Shown: positions 50,445 through 62,064, counted from the first letter of the stretch. The stretch is DNA of 64,000 nt from Peromyscus leucopus (GCF_004664715.2 NC_051073.1:64617436-64681435), one strand, 5' to 3'. Notes: generated from the letters alone by a model not told the origin. Numbers and translations are program-made.

Positions 50445-51440
50445 AATGTTGGCTGTCACTACAGATTCTGTAGGTATTAACAATGTAATAATGTGATATT
50501 ATTTTATACCCATATTTATATTTGATATAAATATATATGATATGATATTATGTTTATATTCATAATACAAAGAATTTTATGCCTTCAAATTTGGCATATT
50601 AGAGTGTTCCTACAAGTTGTAACTTGAGAAAGTTTAGTCATGAAGGAAAAGATTTTGTTGATAGTTTTATACCCATTTAAAAATGGCATTTATTGTTTAA
50701 AAATTAGCAAGCAAGAAAGTAATACCTGGTGCAGATGTGACTTTCCGGGCAAATTCTAACCAAACATTTAATGACACAGTGATGTCAGTTCTACACAATT
50801 CAGAAAGCAGAAAAGCCGGGGACCACTCCCGACTTTTCCTGTAACGGCTGCAACATTCACAGTTACAAGACAGAAAACGACAGTCCTCACAGCTTTGGAA
50901 ATCACAACTGAAAACATGTAAAAAGATAGAATGTCCAGTGGGCTTGGCTACAGGAGTGTGAGTTGAGTGTGAAGTTCACAGCCCGTTGGTGTGATTGGCC
51001 ATGTTCGCCGAGAGCAGAGTCAGATGATCGTTTCATATGCTCAGGAAAGTGCCTTTGACAGAACCCACTGCTCCTGATGGAGAAGCTCAGGCGGAAGTTT
51101 CTAGTAAATTAGGAGTAGAAGAAATCTCTAGCCTGATAAAGCGCATCGATGACAGCCGTACAGCCACCCAACACCCCCTGGGCAGAATCGAAATGCTTTA
51201 TCCCTTAGCGAGGAACGAGGTTGGTGTGTGTTCCACTGACTTCAGCATGCTGGAGGTTCTAGCTGGTGCAGGGGGCTGGGAGGAAGAGGAGCGGGGAAGC
51301 AGGAGTTGTTGTTAGCAGGTGACATGATCTTATATGTGATAAATTTGATAGAATCTACCAAAAACTGACGACAAACTCCTAAGAGTTTGTAATAACTAAA
51401 TTTATGTGTACTGGTATTGAATAGTTAGAAATTGAAATGT
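50445..51440. other. Intron 1, nothing recognised
   Basis: 50500-50580 is very AT-rich; 50750-51330 is repeat-free with normal composition. No exon-like frame with good splice sites. Confidence 0.4.
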
Positions 51441-51449
51441 AAAAATCTC

Positions 51450-51790
51450 TTCTTGTGTTTCTCAGCTTTTCGTCACTGTAACAAATTCCCTGAGAAAGAC
51501 AAGGGGAGACATTCAATTTGGCTTATGGTTTCAGAGGCTCCAGTCTGTTGTTCCTGAGTCACAATGAGGTGTAGCATCACATCGGGGCATGAGGAAGGGC
51601 AGAGCTGCTCACCTCCTGGTGACTGGGATGTGTGTCCTTGGGGACACGTGCTCTCTGAGCTGCTTCTGTGGTCTAGTCCACACTTCAGGAATGCCATCAG
51701 GTTATGAATCTGCCAGTGGATCAATCCAGTCTTGATGAAGTCACATCTGCAAAGCACTGGGGTCCAGCTTTTATCTTAGGACATTTTGGG
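51450..51790 (+). repeat. Group A rodent repeat, old copy
   Basis: 'cttttcgtcactgtaacaaattccctgagaaagacaaggggagacattcaatttggcttatggtttcagagg' plus later words shared with the 8110 copy. Confidence 0.65.
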
Positions 51791-51943
51791 TGGAAATTTA
51801 AAACGACATTGCAAGCATGAGGTACAAATGGGTAAGACTTGCAAACCCCAGTTAGAAGCATTGCTGAGAAAATTCAGGAGAGATGCACCATGATTGTGAG
51901 GGAAAGATGAAATTTTGTTAATGTATCTGTTTTTAAAATTTAT

Positions 51944-52128
51944 TGGTTGGAGAGATGGCTCAGTGTTTAAGAGCACTGGCTGCTCTTCCAGAAGACCTGG
52001 GTTCAATTCCCATGACCCACATGATAGGTCACAACTGTCTGTAACTTCAGTTCCAGGGGATCTGACATCCTCACACAGACGTACATGCAGGTAAAACACC
52101 AATGGACATAAAATTAAGGAAACAAAAA
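51944..52128 (+). repeat. B2 SINE
   Basis: 'ttggttggagagatggctcagtgtttaagagcactggctgctcttcc' to 'aaaacaccaatggacataaaatt'. Confidence 0.94.
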
Positions 52129-52206
52129 CAAACTCAGGAAACTCATCAACACCCCCCACAAAGCAGAAACCAAAACCTGAATACATAAGCAAAAGACCAA
52201 TAAGAC

Positions 52207-52233
52207 AAAAAAAAAAAAAAAAAAAAAAAAAAA
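52207..52233. repeat. (A)27 run
   Basis: Pure A tract within an A-rich stretch following the B2. Confidence 0.95.
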
Positions 52234-52288
52234 GCCCAAAGAGAGCAATATGAGACACGAAGTCTACAAAAATATGATTGAGTTCATT

Positions 52289-52428
52289 TAGCCAGGTGGT
52301 GGTGGCACGTGCCTTTAATTCCAGCATTTGGGAGGCAGAGGCAGGTGGAGCTCCAAGTTCAAGGCCAGCCTGGTCTACAGAGTGAGTTCCAGGTCAGCCA
52401 GGGCTACACAGAAAAAAAAAAAAAAAAA
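52289..52428 (+). repeat. B1 SINE
   Basis: 'agccaggtggtggtggcacgtgcctttaattccagcatttgg' to 'agggctacacag' and an A-run; the last bases of the SINE are replaced by A and (CTGT)n. Confidence 0.92.
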
Positions 52429-52429
52429 C

Positions 52430-52466
<37 letters not shown>

Positions 52467-52493
52467 TTCTGTGTATCCATGTCAGTGTATATG

Positions 52494-52531
<38 letters not shown>
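52429..52531. repeat. (CTGT)n then (TG)n microsatellites
   Basis: (CTGT)10 at 52429-52470 and (TG)n at 52496-52531 lie between a B1 tail and an antisense B2 tail; the two SINEs face each other. Confidence 0.95.
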
Positions 52532-52532
<1 letters not shown>

Positions 52533-52534
<2 letters not shown>

Positions 52535-52668
52535 CGGTGCCTGTGGAGGCCAGAAGAGGGCATCAAATCCTCTGGAGCTGGAGTTACAGGCAGTTGTGAG
52601 CAGTCCAATGTGGGTGCTGGGAACCAAACTTGGGTCTTCTGGAAGTGCAGAGAGTAATCTCCAGTCCC
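52533..52668 (-). repeat. B2 SINE, partial
   Basis: Antisense; contains CCAGAAGAGGGCAT at 52550-52563, the CTCF-like B2 core. The tail part is replaced by the TG tract. Confidence 0.9.
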
Positions 52669-52744
52669 CAGTGTATCTATTTTCTGAGACTGGGGTATAG
52701 CTCAGTGCATGAGGCTTGGTCTACAGAATTGAAAAACATACCAG

Positions 52745-53384
52745 ACTTTCCCAAATTGTTGTGTGTATTTCATGTACTCCAACTTTTTAAAAATAGTAAT
52801 TAATGAGTAGGTTCTGAAATTCACCTAGAATAGCCAAAACAACTTTGGAAAAAAGGAACAAAAGAGTGTTTTCTGATTCTAAGACAGTGTAATACTGTGA
52901 CGGGGCAGGGTCAGTGGAGCTGACTGGAGAACAAAACAGTTCAAACTGTCTATAGAAATGTGACAACTAGTTCTGAGCAAAAATCTTAACTTTGAAAAGT
53001 ACAGTGAAGATAATGAGAACACTGGGATGTTAGATGTTTGCAAATCATAAATGAAATAATGAACTTCCAGAATGTATAAAGACTTCTCAAAATTTAAGAA
53101 TAAGAAAACAATACAATTAAAAACTGAGCAGAAGTTTGGAACAGGACACTTCACTGAAGTTGTATGAACAGCAGACATGCCTGTGAAAACTGTCGATCAA
53201 CTTTACTAGTCATCACGGATGTACAGATTAAAACCACCCTAAGAGGAATGACCAAAAATGAAATCAGCCTCCTGTGCCAGGCACGAGGGATACCTAGAAC
53301 TCAGGGATGCTGTTAGTGGGTGTGGAGAGTAGCAAAACCACTTGGGAAAAGCAGTTGACAGTGTCTTGAGAACTTAGAGCCAGA
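52745..53384 (+). repeat. L1M LINE fragment, left part
   Basis: 'cacctagaatagccaaaacaactttggaaaaaaggaacaaaag', 'aagacagtgtaatactgtg', 'acttcactgaagttgtatgaacagcagacatgcctgtg' and 'agattaaaaccaccctaagaggaatgaccaaaaatg' follow L1 ORF2 3' order. No intact frame. Confidence 0.8.
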
Positions 53385-53462
53385 CCTGAGGATTTAGCTT
53401 TGGTGGAATGGTTGCCCAGCCAGTGGGGGGCCTGCGTTAGAACCCCAGCACTGTCCTACTCA
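53385..53462 (+). repeat. ID-like SINE
   Basis: 'gacctgaggatttagctttggtggaatggttgcccagccag..ggcctgcgttagaaccccagcactg'. Confidence 0.65.
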
Positions 53463-53529
53463 GAGATCTCCATTTAAATATTGCATCCACTCTCTTCCTA
53501 GCTGTTTACCCATGAGAAGAGAAATTATA

Positions 53530-53775
53530 GATGGATGGTGGGGAGATGGCTTAGTTGGAATGATACCTGCCATGGAAGCATGAGGACCGGAGTTTGGAGT
53601 CCCTGTATCCACACAGAAAGCTGGGTCTAGTAGTGTGAGCTTGCAGTCCTGGTGGGTGGAAACTGGCAGCTCTCTGGAGCTCACCAGCTAGCCAGACTAG
53701 TGGAGTGGTGAGCCCCAGGTTTAGTGAGAGACCCTGTCTCAAAATAAGGTAGGAGTGACAGAGGGAGATGTCTGA
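53530..53775 (+). repeat. RSINE1/B4A-type SINE inside L1M
   Basis: 'gatggtggggagatggcttagttggaatgatacctgccatggaagcatgaggacc' to 'gtgagagaccctgtctcaaaataaggtaggagtgacagagggagatg'. Confidence 0.85.
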
Positions 53776-53859
53776 CACACCCATGAAGAACTACACCTCC
53801 CCCAGAATCATATATCCTGCAGGGATTTTTTGTGGGAATGCTCCTAGCAGATTTTTTCT

Positions 53860-54285
53860 TTTTTAAATAATAGCTAAAAATTGAAAAAATGCATGTCTCT
53901 GTTGTGTGGTGGATGTATAAACAAATGACTATCTCCAAAATGGAATATGTCACTCAACAATGACAGGACATTGTACTGTCTACACAGTGGATGGATGAAT
54001 CACAGGATAAGTGTGCAGAATGAAAGAACCCCAGCCACAAAGAATGCGTATTAATTTACTTCTTGAGCATTGTGGAAACTTAAATTTGTGTATCCTGGGC
54101 AGGGATGGGAGGCAAAGGTTGCAAAAGGCTTCAGGAGACGTTTGGAGTGTTCTTTTAAGTCCGTGACTGAATTTTGTGGACTTGTGGATGTATCTATGTT
54201 TAAAAGCTTACCCAACTGTATACTTTAAACATGTTCAGTTTATGTCAGTTATACCTCAATAAAGCTATTTATTAAAAAGATTTAA
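53860..54285 (+). repeat. L1M LINE fragment, 3' end
   Basis: 'ggatgtataaacaaatgactatctccaaaatggaatatgtcactcaacaatg', 'gaaccccagccacaaagaatgcg', then 'tatgtcagttatacctcaataaagctatttatt', the old L1 3' end. Confidence 0.85.
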
Positions 54286-54289
54286 AAAC

Positions 54290-54780
54290 CTTGAAGAATG
54301 GTAGACTCTGGCTGCCATGGCCCTCAGTGGCGAGTGTCTAGTCTGCTTTTCTCTTGCTGGAGGATATTGGTTGTTTTCAGTATTGGATGTTTCTCAACAT
54401 CCTGGGATGGGACAGTTCATGGCACAAGCCAGCCTAGGGCAGTTGGTTCGCATCTTCCGTAGGAGGCGCTCACCTGGACCCGCAGTTCAGACAGCTCAGC
54501 CACTTGTGTCTTTCTGCTGTGTGGACCACTCCAGTCAGATGGTAGTCTAGCTTTCCCATGTAGAAACAACCAATCCACAGAGTGATCTCTGGAGGATGGC
54601 TGTCAGCCTGTGAGATCGTGAAGGGAAGGAACCTGCCGTGTGCTTTAATTCGGGAATGGTTCTGAAAGTTCTGTGTAAAGAGATGGCCTCACCCCAACTT
54701 CCAGCTCATCTTTGAACTTTCCAAACCTGCCCTGTTCTCATCCTTGCAAAAGAACGGTCTGAGGTGAGAGGTCTGCTGTG
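54290..54780. other. Intron 1, nothing recognised
   Basis: GC-balanced, no repeat named. The 77-codon frame at 54317-54550 is not supported. Confidence 0.4.
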
Positions 54781-54784
54781 TCCT

Positions 54785-55165
54785 GCTGTGCTAGTTTCAT
54801 ACCAACTGGACGCCAGCCGGAGTCCTTTTAGAAGACGGAACCTCAACTGAGAAAATGCCATTGCTGCCGGACTGGCCTGGGGGCAAGCCTCTTGACTGAT
54901 GGTTGATGGTGGAGGCCCAGCTCATTGTGGGCAGTGCCACCCCTGGGCTGGTGGTCTTGAGTGCTGTAAGAAAGCAGGCTGAGCAGGCCATGAGGACTGA
55001 GCCACTAAGCAGCATCCTCCATGGCCTCTGCATCAGCTCCTGCCTCCTGGTTCCTGCTCCAGCCTCCCTGGTTGATTGTTTCCTGGCTGTAAGTTGAAAG
55101 GAGCCCTTCCCTCTAACTGCTCTGTCATGGTGTTCTATCACAGCAACGGAAACCCTAAGACAGCC
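54785..55165 (-). repeat. Group A rodent repeat, reverse orientation
   Basis: 'ggaacctcaactgagaaaatgccattgctgccggactggcctgggggcaagcctcttgactgatggttgatggtggaggcccagctcattgtgggcagtgccacccc' is the reverse of group A. Confidence 0.8.
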
Positions 55166-55169
55166 GGGA

Positions 55170-56140
55170 AGCCCTGATCTGCCTCTAGTCCTCAGATCTG
55201 CATCTCCCTTGGGGTGATGGCCGTGGTTGGTAGAGATTTCCTTGGAGACTCAGCTACAGCTGTGGCAGACATTCAGTAAGGTGTAACGTTAATGGCGTGG
55301 ATAGGCCCTTCCCGCCCGAGGTGAAGATTTGTGCTGTATTTGGATCATTAAGTTGTGAGAGCCGCACATTGGTCTTTTATTTACTACAGTATGGGACACG
55401 GAATCCTTCCTGCCGTGCAGGATTGTAGCCAGTTTTCCTAGTCTCCTAGGAGGCGGCTTCCTGGTCCTGTCACTTTGGTTTTTATTACTGTTTGTCCCCA
55501 CCCCTCTTTTTAAGTCAGTGCTGTCCGGTTCACCTGAGGGTTCTGTCTTTTCTAAACTTGCAGAGAACTTGAGTCTTAGTAGCAACTGTTCTTTATCATC
55601 AGAACTTGATTGCTTTCTCCTTCTCCTCCTCTGCTCTGCTCTCTTCTCCCCTCCCCCTCCCCTCCCCCCTCTTTCACAATTCCTTTAAGTACTTGAGAGG
55701 GACTACTTTGTTTTTTTAAATGGAAGAGTTAAAATGCTTATTTTTAGGATGCCTCGTAGCTCAGAGATTTTAGGATTCTCAAAACTCCTTTGAGAGAAGT
55801 AGGATAGATAACATTTGTAGATGCAGAGGATAAGTAAGTCAGATGTGAAGTGGGTGGACCAGTGTGACAGATTCACGACGGAGTCAGAACACAGGCTGTA
55901 TCAATCCCACTCTGTGTCTGGGCACTGAGCCTTAAGATCTGCTTTTCTACCAAGGAATACCATTGACTTATTACTGGGATTATACTGGCAGATAATGCAG
56001 GAGTGAAGATTGTATTAAATCCTGTATTAGATACTTATATTCTTTATATTATGGAGGGAGTTCTCAGTAATACATTCATTAGAAATGACCATATGCCATA
56101 TTGTCAGTAAACTTACAGGAACCCCAGGCTAACAGGTTCT
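55170..56140. other. Intron 1, nothing recognised
   Basis: A CT-rich tract lies at 55615-55675. The rest has no named repeat. Confidence 0.4.
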
Positions 56141-56142
56141 GA

Positions 56143-56144
<2 letters not shown>

Positions 56145-56180
<36 letters not shown>
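56145..56180. repeat. (TG)18 microsatellite
   Basis: Pure TG units at the A-tail side of an antisense B1. Confidence 0.95.
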
Positions 56181-56182
<2 letters not shown>

Positions 56183-56325
56183 GTGTGGTGAGACAGGACC
56201 TCTCTCTGTAGTCCCGACTGACCTGCAGCTTACTGTGTAGCCCAGGCTGACCTCAAACTCGCCGAGTTCCAGCAGCCTCTGCCTTCAGAGTGACAGAATT
56301 AAAGGCGTGCGCCATCACACCCACT
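56183..56325 (-). repeat. B1 SINE, diverged
   Basis: 'gtggtgagacaggacctctctctgtagtcccgactgacctgcagcttactgtgtagcccaggctgacctcaaactcg' to 'gaattaaaggcgtgcgccatcacacc'. Confidence 0.82.
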
Positions 56326-56329
56326 GTGC

Positions 56330-57400
56330 GTGTGCATTTTTAAAGAACACAGGACGCAGAAATGTATCAGTGTATCTTGAACACTGAATGTTTGAAAGGG
56401 AGTTGGGGGTGGTTGGTTGTTAGGCTTCTGCGCGCCTGACTGTGAACAGCCTTCATGTTGTAGTCGCAGGGAAGCCGGTATGGCGGGAGCCAGCCCTGTT
56501 AACAACTGTAGGTGTTATTTTGATCCCGAGTCCCTGAAAGAATATCCAAATGCCTTAAAAAGGAGAAGTGCCATAGATTAACATCGTAACAGAAAAGTCT
56601 TCCCAGATGGCTCATCACTGAATACATTTTCATATTGTGATTGCTTCCAGATTTTGGGAGACTCCTCTTAAAGAAGGTTATATTTTTGATATAACGACGA
56701 TACCTCTTTTTTGAAATACAAGTTTTGGGAAGATGTGCATGTTGACTTGTAAGGTAGATTTAGAGTTTGGGAGTTGGGTCAGCAGTCTGTTTTAAGATCG
56801 GATGGTGAGAGGAGTGAGATCATTTCCTTTTCACACCTGTCTACAGCTCTCCTCTCCTGGGCTGGTGGCTGTGTAAATAAATCAGTTGCCTGTTGTGCAG
56901 ACATGGGTTCTGTGTTCTTGGGACATTTAGCTTATGGAGTATAGTCAGACAGAGGTGGGTGTATATTCTGACCCTATTCCTGGGTACCTCTTTCAATTTG
57001 TGATATTGAGGTCAGATTAAGTATAAGACAAAATGAAGTAATAAAAAAGATCTTTGAGTATGTGTGGGTATCAAATAACATTAGTAATTTTCCTGTATGG
57101 CAGGAGGAAGGAAAATGTAGGGGGAAATCCCACTTAATTAATAACAAAAGATGACAGATAAGCAGAGGCAAAATTAGCATGCAATATTAGCATGCAATAT
57201 TCCAAAACAGCTAAAAGTTAACTTGTTGTCACAAGGTAGAACATGACCAGGGAATCATACCTGTTTGTGTAAACTCACCACTGTGGAAGTATAAATCCTT
57301 CCTGGATTAATTTGTAATAAGTCTAATACCAGTGTTCTAGAGTTTAGATGGAAAACTAAATATGTGAGCAAAAAGTCCTAAAAATTAACACCAGTGAACA
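56330..57400. other. Intron 1, SINE-free stretch
   Basis: About 1 kb without a named repeat. ATTAGCATGCAATATT occurs twice in a row at 57174-57200. Confidence 0.4.
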
Positions 57401-57525
57401 CAATGTCCCTGAGCAGATTTAAAGTGTGTTGTTAAAATAATAGCAGTTAGCAGTGTCCTTAACCAGATTTTAAATGTGGTGTTAAAATAATAGCGGTTAG
57501 CAGTGTCCTTAATCAGATTTAAAAA
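57401..57525. repeat. 50-bp tandem repeat, 2.5 copies
   Basis: Units 57401-57450, 57451-57500 and half a unit to 57525. Each has 'tgtccttaaccagatttaaa' and 'tgttaaaataatagcagttag' with a few changes and constant 50-base length. Confidence 0.9.
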
Positions 57526-57955
57526 GGGATCAAATTGAATGTGTTAAAGTACAGAACTTGATCTCAGAACAGATGAAAGAATTAAAAAACAATCCAGACT
57601 AGACAAAATGTCTATAAACTTAGAGAATGTTGAAAATAAATGAAAAGGAAAGGTTGTTACTTGGTAAATATGTGAGAGGCGACTGAGTGGGCTTCATGCA
57701 TTATTCCAGAATGGGTGTTCGATGGAGTAATGAGTTCTGTGTTGAAATTGAATCTGTGAATAAACTGTATGTCAGAACGCTGTGTCCTTAGAATCAGGAT
57801 AGTTTTCTAAAGCATGGTACCAAAGGCAAAGCCTTGAAATAGATTTGGCTATATCAAAATATTATCCATTTCCTTAGCAAATGGACTGTGGGAATTTGGA
57901 AAATGTGAAAGATTTAAAATTTCCGTATTTTAAAAGTATTTTAAAAAAGTCTTGA
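57526..57955. other. Intron 1, AT-rich, nothing firm
   Basis: 'ccaaaggcaaagccttgaaatagatttggctatatcaaaatatt' may be L1 but is too decayed to call. Confidence 0.35.
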
Positions 57956-57959
57956 AAAA

Positions 57960-58100
57960 TAGGCATAGTGGCTCACACCTTTAATCTTAGCAGAAGGAAG
58001 GCAGGCAGATCTATGAGTTCAAGGTCACCCTGGTCTACACAGTGAGGCCCAGGACAGCCAAGAGCTACATAATGATACCCTGTCTCAAAAAACAAAAACA
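57960..58100 (+). repeat. B1 SINE, diverged
   Basis: 'ataggcatagtggctcacacctttaatcttagcagaaggaaggcaggcagatc' to 'atgataccctgtctcaaaa'. Confidence 0.82.
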
Positions 58101-58179
58101 AATACAACAACAACAACAAAAAGTTGTGTAATTCCAGTTAAATGTCTAAATCTACCAAGACAGAAAACCTGAGGGTGCC

Positions 58180-58378
58180 TAGGTCTTAGGGAAGCAGGAG
58201 CTGAGGGGAAGAAATCCCTGATGGATCTGGGGATCTTTTTAGGGTTATGAGAATGTTCTAAAATTAGATGGTGGTGGATGATCAACTCTGTGCATATACT
58301 CAAAGTTATTGAATTGTACGTTTTACAATGAGTGTGGAATTTGAATTTTATCTCAATAAAGCATTTAAGTTTTCTTAA
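58180..58378 (+). repeat. L1M 3' end
   Basis: 'gagaatgttctaaaattagatggtggtggatgatcaactctgtgcatatactcaaagttattgaattgtacg' to 'gaattttatctcaataaagcatt'. Confidence 0.82.
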
Positions 58379-58539
58379 TTGGAAAAATATCACAGATGAT
58401 GGACTAATATCATACACAGTTGAAATGTCTGTGACTAGTGAACTAAGGAATGCTTTCACTTTTTGTATTAAGTAAACATGCAAATTAAGTCAACATTGAG
58501 ATGCCATTATTCAAAGTCTTGCATTTGACAGGTGTTGAG

Positions 58540-58715
58540 AAACTTCTGGGTGTGTGATAGCTTATGATCCCAGCTCTTGTTCCCAGCTAACCAGGAGGTG
58601 GAGGTGGGAAGCTTTAGCCTGAACAGGGTAGGGGAGACGGTTTCAAAAGAGTAGGACTGAGATGTAGGTCGTTGGTAGGTAGAGCACTTCCCCAGCACTG
58701 AATAGAAAACGGCGA
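58540..58715 (+). repeat. B4-type SINE
   Basis: A B1-like half ('gatagcttatgatcccagctcttg..ccaggaggtggaggtgggaagc') is followed by an ID-like half ('actgagatgtaggtcgttggtaggtagagcacttccccagcactg'). Confidence 0.65.
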
Positions 58716-58719
58716 ATCC

Positions 58720-58885
58720 TGCTTGGGCGGTGGCGGCACACACCTTTAATCCCAGCACTTGGGAGGCAGAGGCAGATGGATCTCTGTGAGTTCGAGGCCA
58801 TCCTGGTTCACAGAGTGAGTTCCAGGACAGCAAGGACTACACAGAGAAACCCTGTCTTGGAAAACCAACCAACCAAACAAAAAAA
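58720..58885 (+). repeat. B1 SINE
   Basis: 'gcttgggcggtggcggcacacacctttaatcccagcacttgggagg' to 'gaaaccctgtcttggaaaacc' and an A/C-rich tail. Confidence 0.94.
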
Positions 58886-58889
58886 GCCC

Positions 58890-59910
58890 ATCCTGAGTGT
58901 CAAAAGTTGGAGACCTTAGCACAGGAGCAAGCCTGTTCTTATGCAGGTGATACAGTGTGAATTGACTCATCTGTGTGGAGAGGCTGGAAGGGGGCGGGCG
59001 GCCTGTCACTATGTGAAAAACCCTCGCAGCATCCGTATCCTCGACACAGCAGCTCCACAGCAGGAATGTCCTCAAGTCTGTTTCTCTTCGATCTGCTCAG
59101 AGTTCCTCCAACTTAGTGTTCATCGTCTCAATTTCTGTAGGCCTGAACATCCCAGTGAAGCCTTGGTTCTCAGTACAAACTGCTTTATAGGAATTGGTTT
59201 CTTTTTGGCTCTGAGGATCAAATAATCGGAAAGTGCTGTTGAGGTGTAGCCCAGCCGCGGCTGCTTTGCCCCTTTAAGAAGTTGTCTGAAACCACCCTGA
59301 AGATGTATCCTCAGGCGCGCTGAGCAACAACCCCAGGTGGGTTGAATGCAGTTGTTAGGGAACAGAACACTGAGGCATCATTTCTCATCAGTTCAGCGTC
59401 TGACATGTCCTCTGAGGACAATGTTAGGTGGAGTTTTGAAAGAAAAAGAAAAGAAAATTGCTCGAAATTGTAATTCTTGCTTTTTGAAGAAAATTTAACC
59501 CACTAATCCATCAAGCTAGGATTTAGCCCTCTAGTGTCTAGCAGGGCTCTGTTCCTGTTCTTATGTAAGCTTTTATCTAATAAGAACTATGGAAAGGGAA
59601 CTTAACATCGCACTAAAGGGACCAGTTGAAGTAAAAACCTGGATAACGTGGGTGCAGATGAGAGAGCCCCCGTGCTGTGTGGATAGTGGGGACCCACGGT
59701 AAGGAGTATTTAGCAGGGCAAAGGTAGTTGGGAATTACCAAGGTGTAGGCTTCTAGTCGAGAGAACGGTAAGTTCAGAGTTGGCCAAATGTAGGGAGAGT
59801 GTAGATGGAGGGGCAGTCGTGAGGACCAGCTCATGGGCTTTTTGAGTCCTGTTGAAGACTGACCTGAAGAGAGCGGAAACCCGAGAAATGGTAAATCTTG
59901 GGTAGTCAGG
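58890..59910. other. Intron 1, repeat-poor stretch
   Basis: About 1 kb with no named repeat; 58980-59060 and 59250-59330 are somewhat CpG-rich for an intron. Confidence 0.4.
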
Positions 59911-59916
59911 ACTTTC

Positions 59917-60005
59917 TTTTTTTGGAGACAGTCTCACTGTCTAGCCCAGAATAGTCTTGAATTCATGGTCTTCCCTCCTCTGCCCCTCAGCTGGGGTTAC
60001 AGGTG
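59917..60005 (-). repeat. B1 fragment
   Basis: 'tttttttggagacagtctcactgtctagcccagaatagtcttgaattcatgg' to 'gctggggttacagg'. Confidence 0.7.
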
Positions 60006-60041
60006 TAATCTTATTTGTGCTTTTAAAGAACATGTTGACTG

Positions 60042-60190
60042 CGGTTGGCCAAGTGGCCTAGGGGATCAATGTACTTGTGGCTGTGCCGATGGCCCACACG
60101 GTGGGAGGAGAGTCAGCGACTCTGTCTTCCTCTGACCTCCGGATGTGCACCGTGGTGTGTGCACACACATAAATAAATGTAAAAAAAAGG
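60042..60190 (+). repeat. B3 SINE
   Basis: 'gcggttggccaagtggcctaggggatcaatgtacttg' to 'tcttcctctgacctccggatgtgcaccgtggtgtgtgcacacacataaataaatg'. Confidence 0.75.
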
Positions 60191-61161
60191 GCAAACAAAC
60201 ATGTTGATTGTAGTGTGCTGGCAAAATTAATGGTTTGGGGCCAGGAGAGCCTTTAAAGGCAGTTGCTGCAGGTCAGTGGAGGAAATGGTGGTTAGCACCC
60301 GGGAGAAGTAGGCAGGAAGTAGAGAAGAAGACGCGATGTTGTCGTGCATGGGCATCAGCACCATGGAGGAGTTCAGGGCTGTCCAGATTTGTGTCTTGAG
60401 CATCTGTAGGAGAAGACAAGAGAGCAGGTTTGGAAGATGGTGTGTTGGCTGTAAGTTCCGATGCTCTGGGAGGGGGATTTTAGTTCTGCTTTTTTGCAGG
60501 TGAGGAGAATTCCCTTTCACATTTAAAGATTTGCTTTTGCACTTCAGATGGCTTAAGGTTTTTAGCGCCTGCTAAGTCTTTCCTGGAAGAACTGCTCTTT
60601 CATTGGCGATGATTTGTCTTCCACTGTTAAAATAGTGAGAGCCGACGAACTTGGTATGTATTCTTTTAGTTGATCTGTTTTTGTAGTGGTTAGGAATCTC
60701 TTCTCTGTTTTCTTTTCCTTTGGGGGCTGGCTTCAAGCTCAGCTGTACCACACTCTCCACTCTCCTGCCCTGCCTGCTGAGCTGGAGACTGCAGTCCTGC
60801 CCCGCTACACTCCTCTCTGGAAGTCTTTTGGGAGGACAGTCCTAACTGTAGAATCTCTTCTCCAGGGGCCGTGTAGACTATTCCCTTTTTCTCAGGGAAT
60901 CGTGGCGTCACTCTCACAGTGTGATAGGCTACAACACGTGCTAACACGACAGGCGTAGAGTGGTATTTTAGCGTTTTAAAATTTGGTTTCTTAACAGATA
61001 GTAAGGTAGAACATCTTCCCGTGTTATTGTCTCCTCCTTGTTCCTCCCTCTTCCTAAGTTGTCTGTTTGGTGGTGTCCTGCTGCGCCTCTCTTGGCTTGC
61101 TTGTCCTTTTCCCTGTGACTTGTGGACGCATTGTTCAAACGTAATGCTTTGTCAAAGAAAA
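60191..61161. other. Intron 1, nothing recognised
   Basis: Nearly 1 kb without a named repeat or exon. Confidence 0.4.
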
Positions 61162-61170
61162 TCTCTCCTC

Positions 61171-61356
61171 GGGACTGGAGAGATGGCTCAGCCATTAACA
61201 GCACTGACTGCTCTTCCAGAGGACCGGGTTCAATTCCAGCACCCACATGGCAACTAACAACTGTCTGTAACTCCAAGATCTGATACTCTTACATAGACAT
61301 ACATGCAGGCAAAACACCAATGCTAATAAAATAAAAATAAAATAAATTTTAAAAAG
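61171..61356 (+). repeat. B2 SINE
   Basis: Near-consensus B2 with tail 'aataaaataaaaataaaataaatttt'. TCTCTCCTC at 61162-61170 and 61357-61365 is the target duplication. Confidence 0.95.
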
Positions 61357-61392
61357 TCTCTCCTCCAAATCTATGTTTTGTATTCATTTTTT

Positions 61393-61458
61393 CTTTTTTT
61401 TGGAGCTGAGGATCGAACCCAGGGCAAGTGCTCTACCACTGAGCTAAATCCCCAACTC
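61393..61458 (-). repeat. ID SINE, young
   Basis: Antisense ID head 'ggagctgaggatcgaacccagggcaagtgctctaccactgagctaaatccccaactc', flanked by TGTATTCATTTTTT at 61379-61392 and 61459-61472. A few bases of the usual 'cttgcgc' part are missing. Confidence 0.9.
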
Positions 61459-61474
61459 TGTATTCATTTTTTAT

Positions 61475-62015
61475 AGTGTCTTTTAACCATAGGATTTCAT
61501 TTTTCATGGCTTGGAAAAATTAAAATTCTACTGCTTCATAGAAGACATAATTTTTGCGTGCCTTATTTTTATAAACAAGTCTTCCTTTCATATATAGAAA
61601 ACTGTCAAGTGAGTAGTATTAAATGAAGTTCTACGTTTGGAAACATTTAACAATTATAAATGTTGGTGACACAGACATCAGCCGATGGTTCATCTGGTGC
61701 TCCTTACTCTTGTAAGCAGGGTCTACCTTTGCTGACCGAAGGCAGTGTTTACTTTTTAAATAATGAACTCATTATTTTTTTTTTTTTGCTAGTGTTTTTT
61801 TGGCTCACTGCAAAATCAAGCAAAAACTGCAGAAAATTCCTATATACCCTCTGCTCCAAAAAAACACACCCTGTGCCAGAGGCTACATTTGTTAAAATCG
61901 ATGAACACTTCAATGTCACCCAAAGTACATACTTCAAATCAGGTTCACTAATAGAGTTTAGGCAATTTTATAATGGCTTGCATCTACCACTGTAGAATCA
62001 TACAGAATATGATTT
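61475..62015. other. Intron 1, nothing recognised
   Basis: AT-rich; the 111-codon frame at 61660-61995 has no identifiable domain. Confidence 0.4.
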
Positions 62016-62016
62016 G

Positions 62017-62029
62017 ATATCTATATCTA

Positions 62030-62063
<34 letters not shown>
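62017..62063. repeat. (ATCT)n microsatellite
   Basis: About 11 units with two ATATCT variants on the left. Confidence 0.95.

Positions 62064-62064
<1 letters not shown>

Noticed and set aside
51776..52327. 183-codon - strand frame
   Set aside because: Runs through the B2 at 51944-52128, an A-run and the head of a B1; not a gene.
57401..57525. CRISPR-like spaced repeats
   Set aside because: Units are contiguous 50-bp tandem copies without unique spacers, in mammalian DNA.
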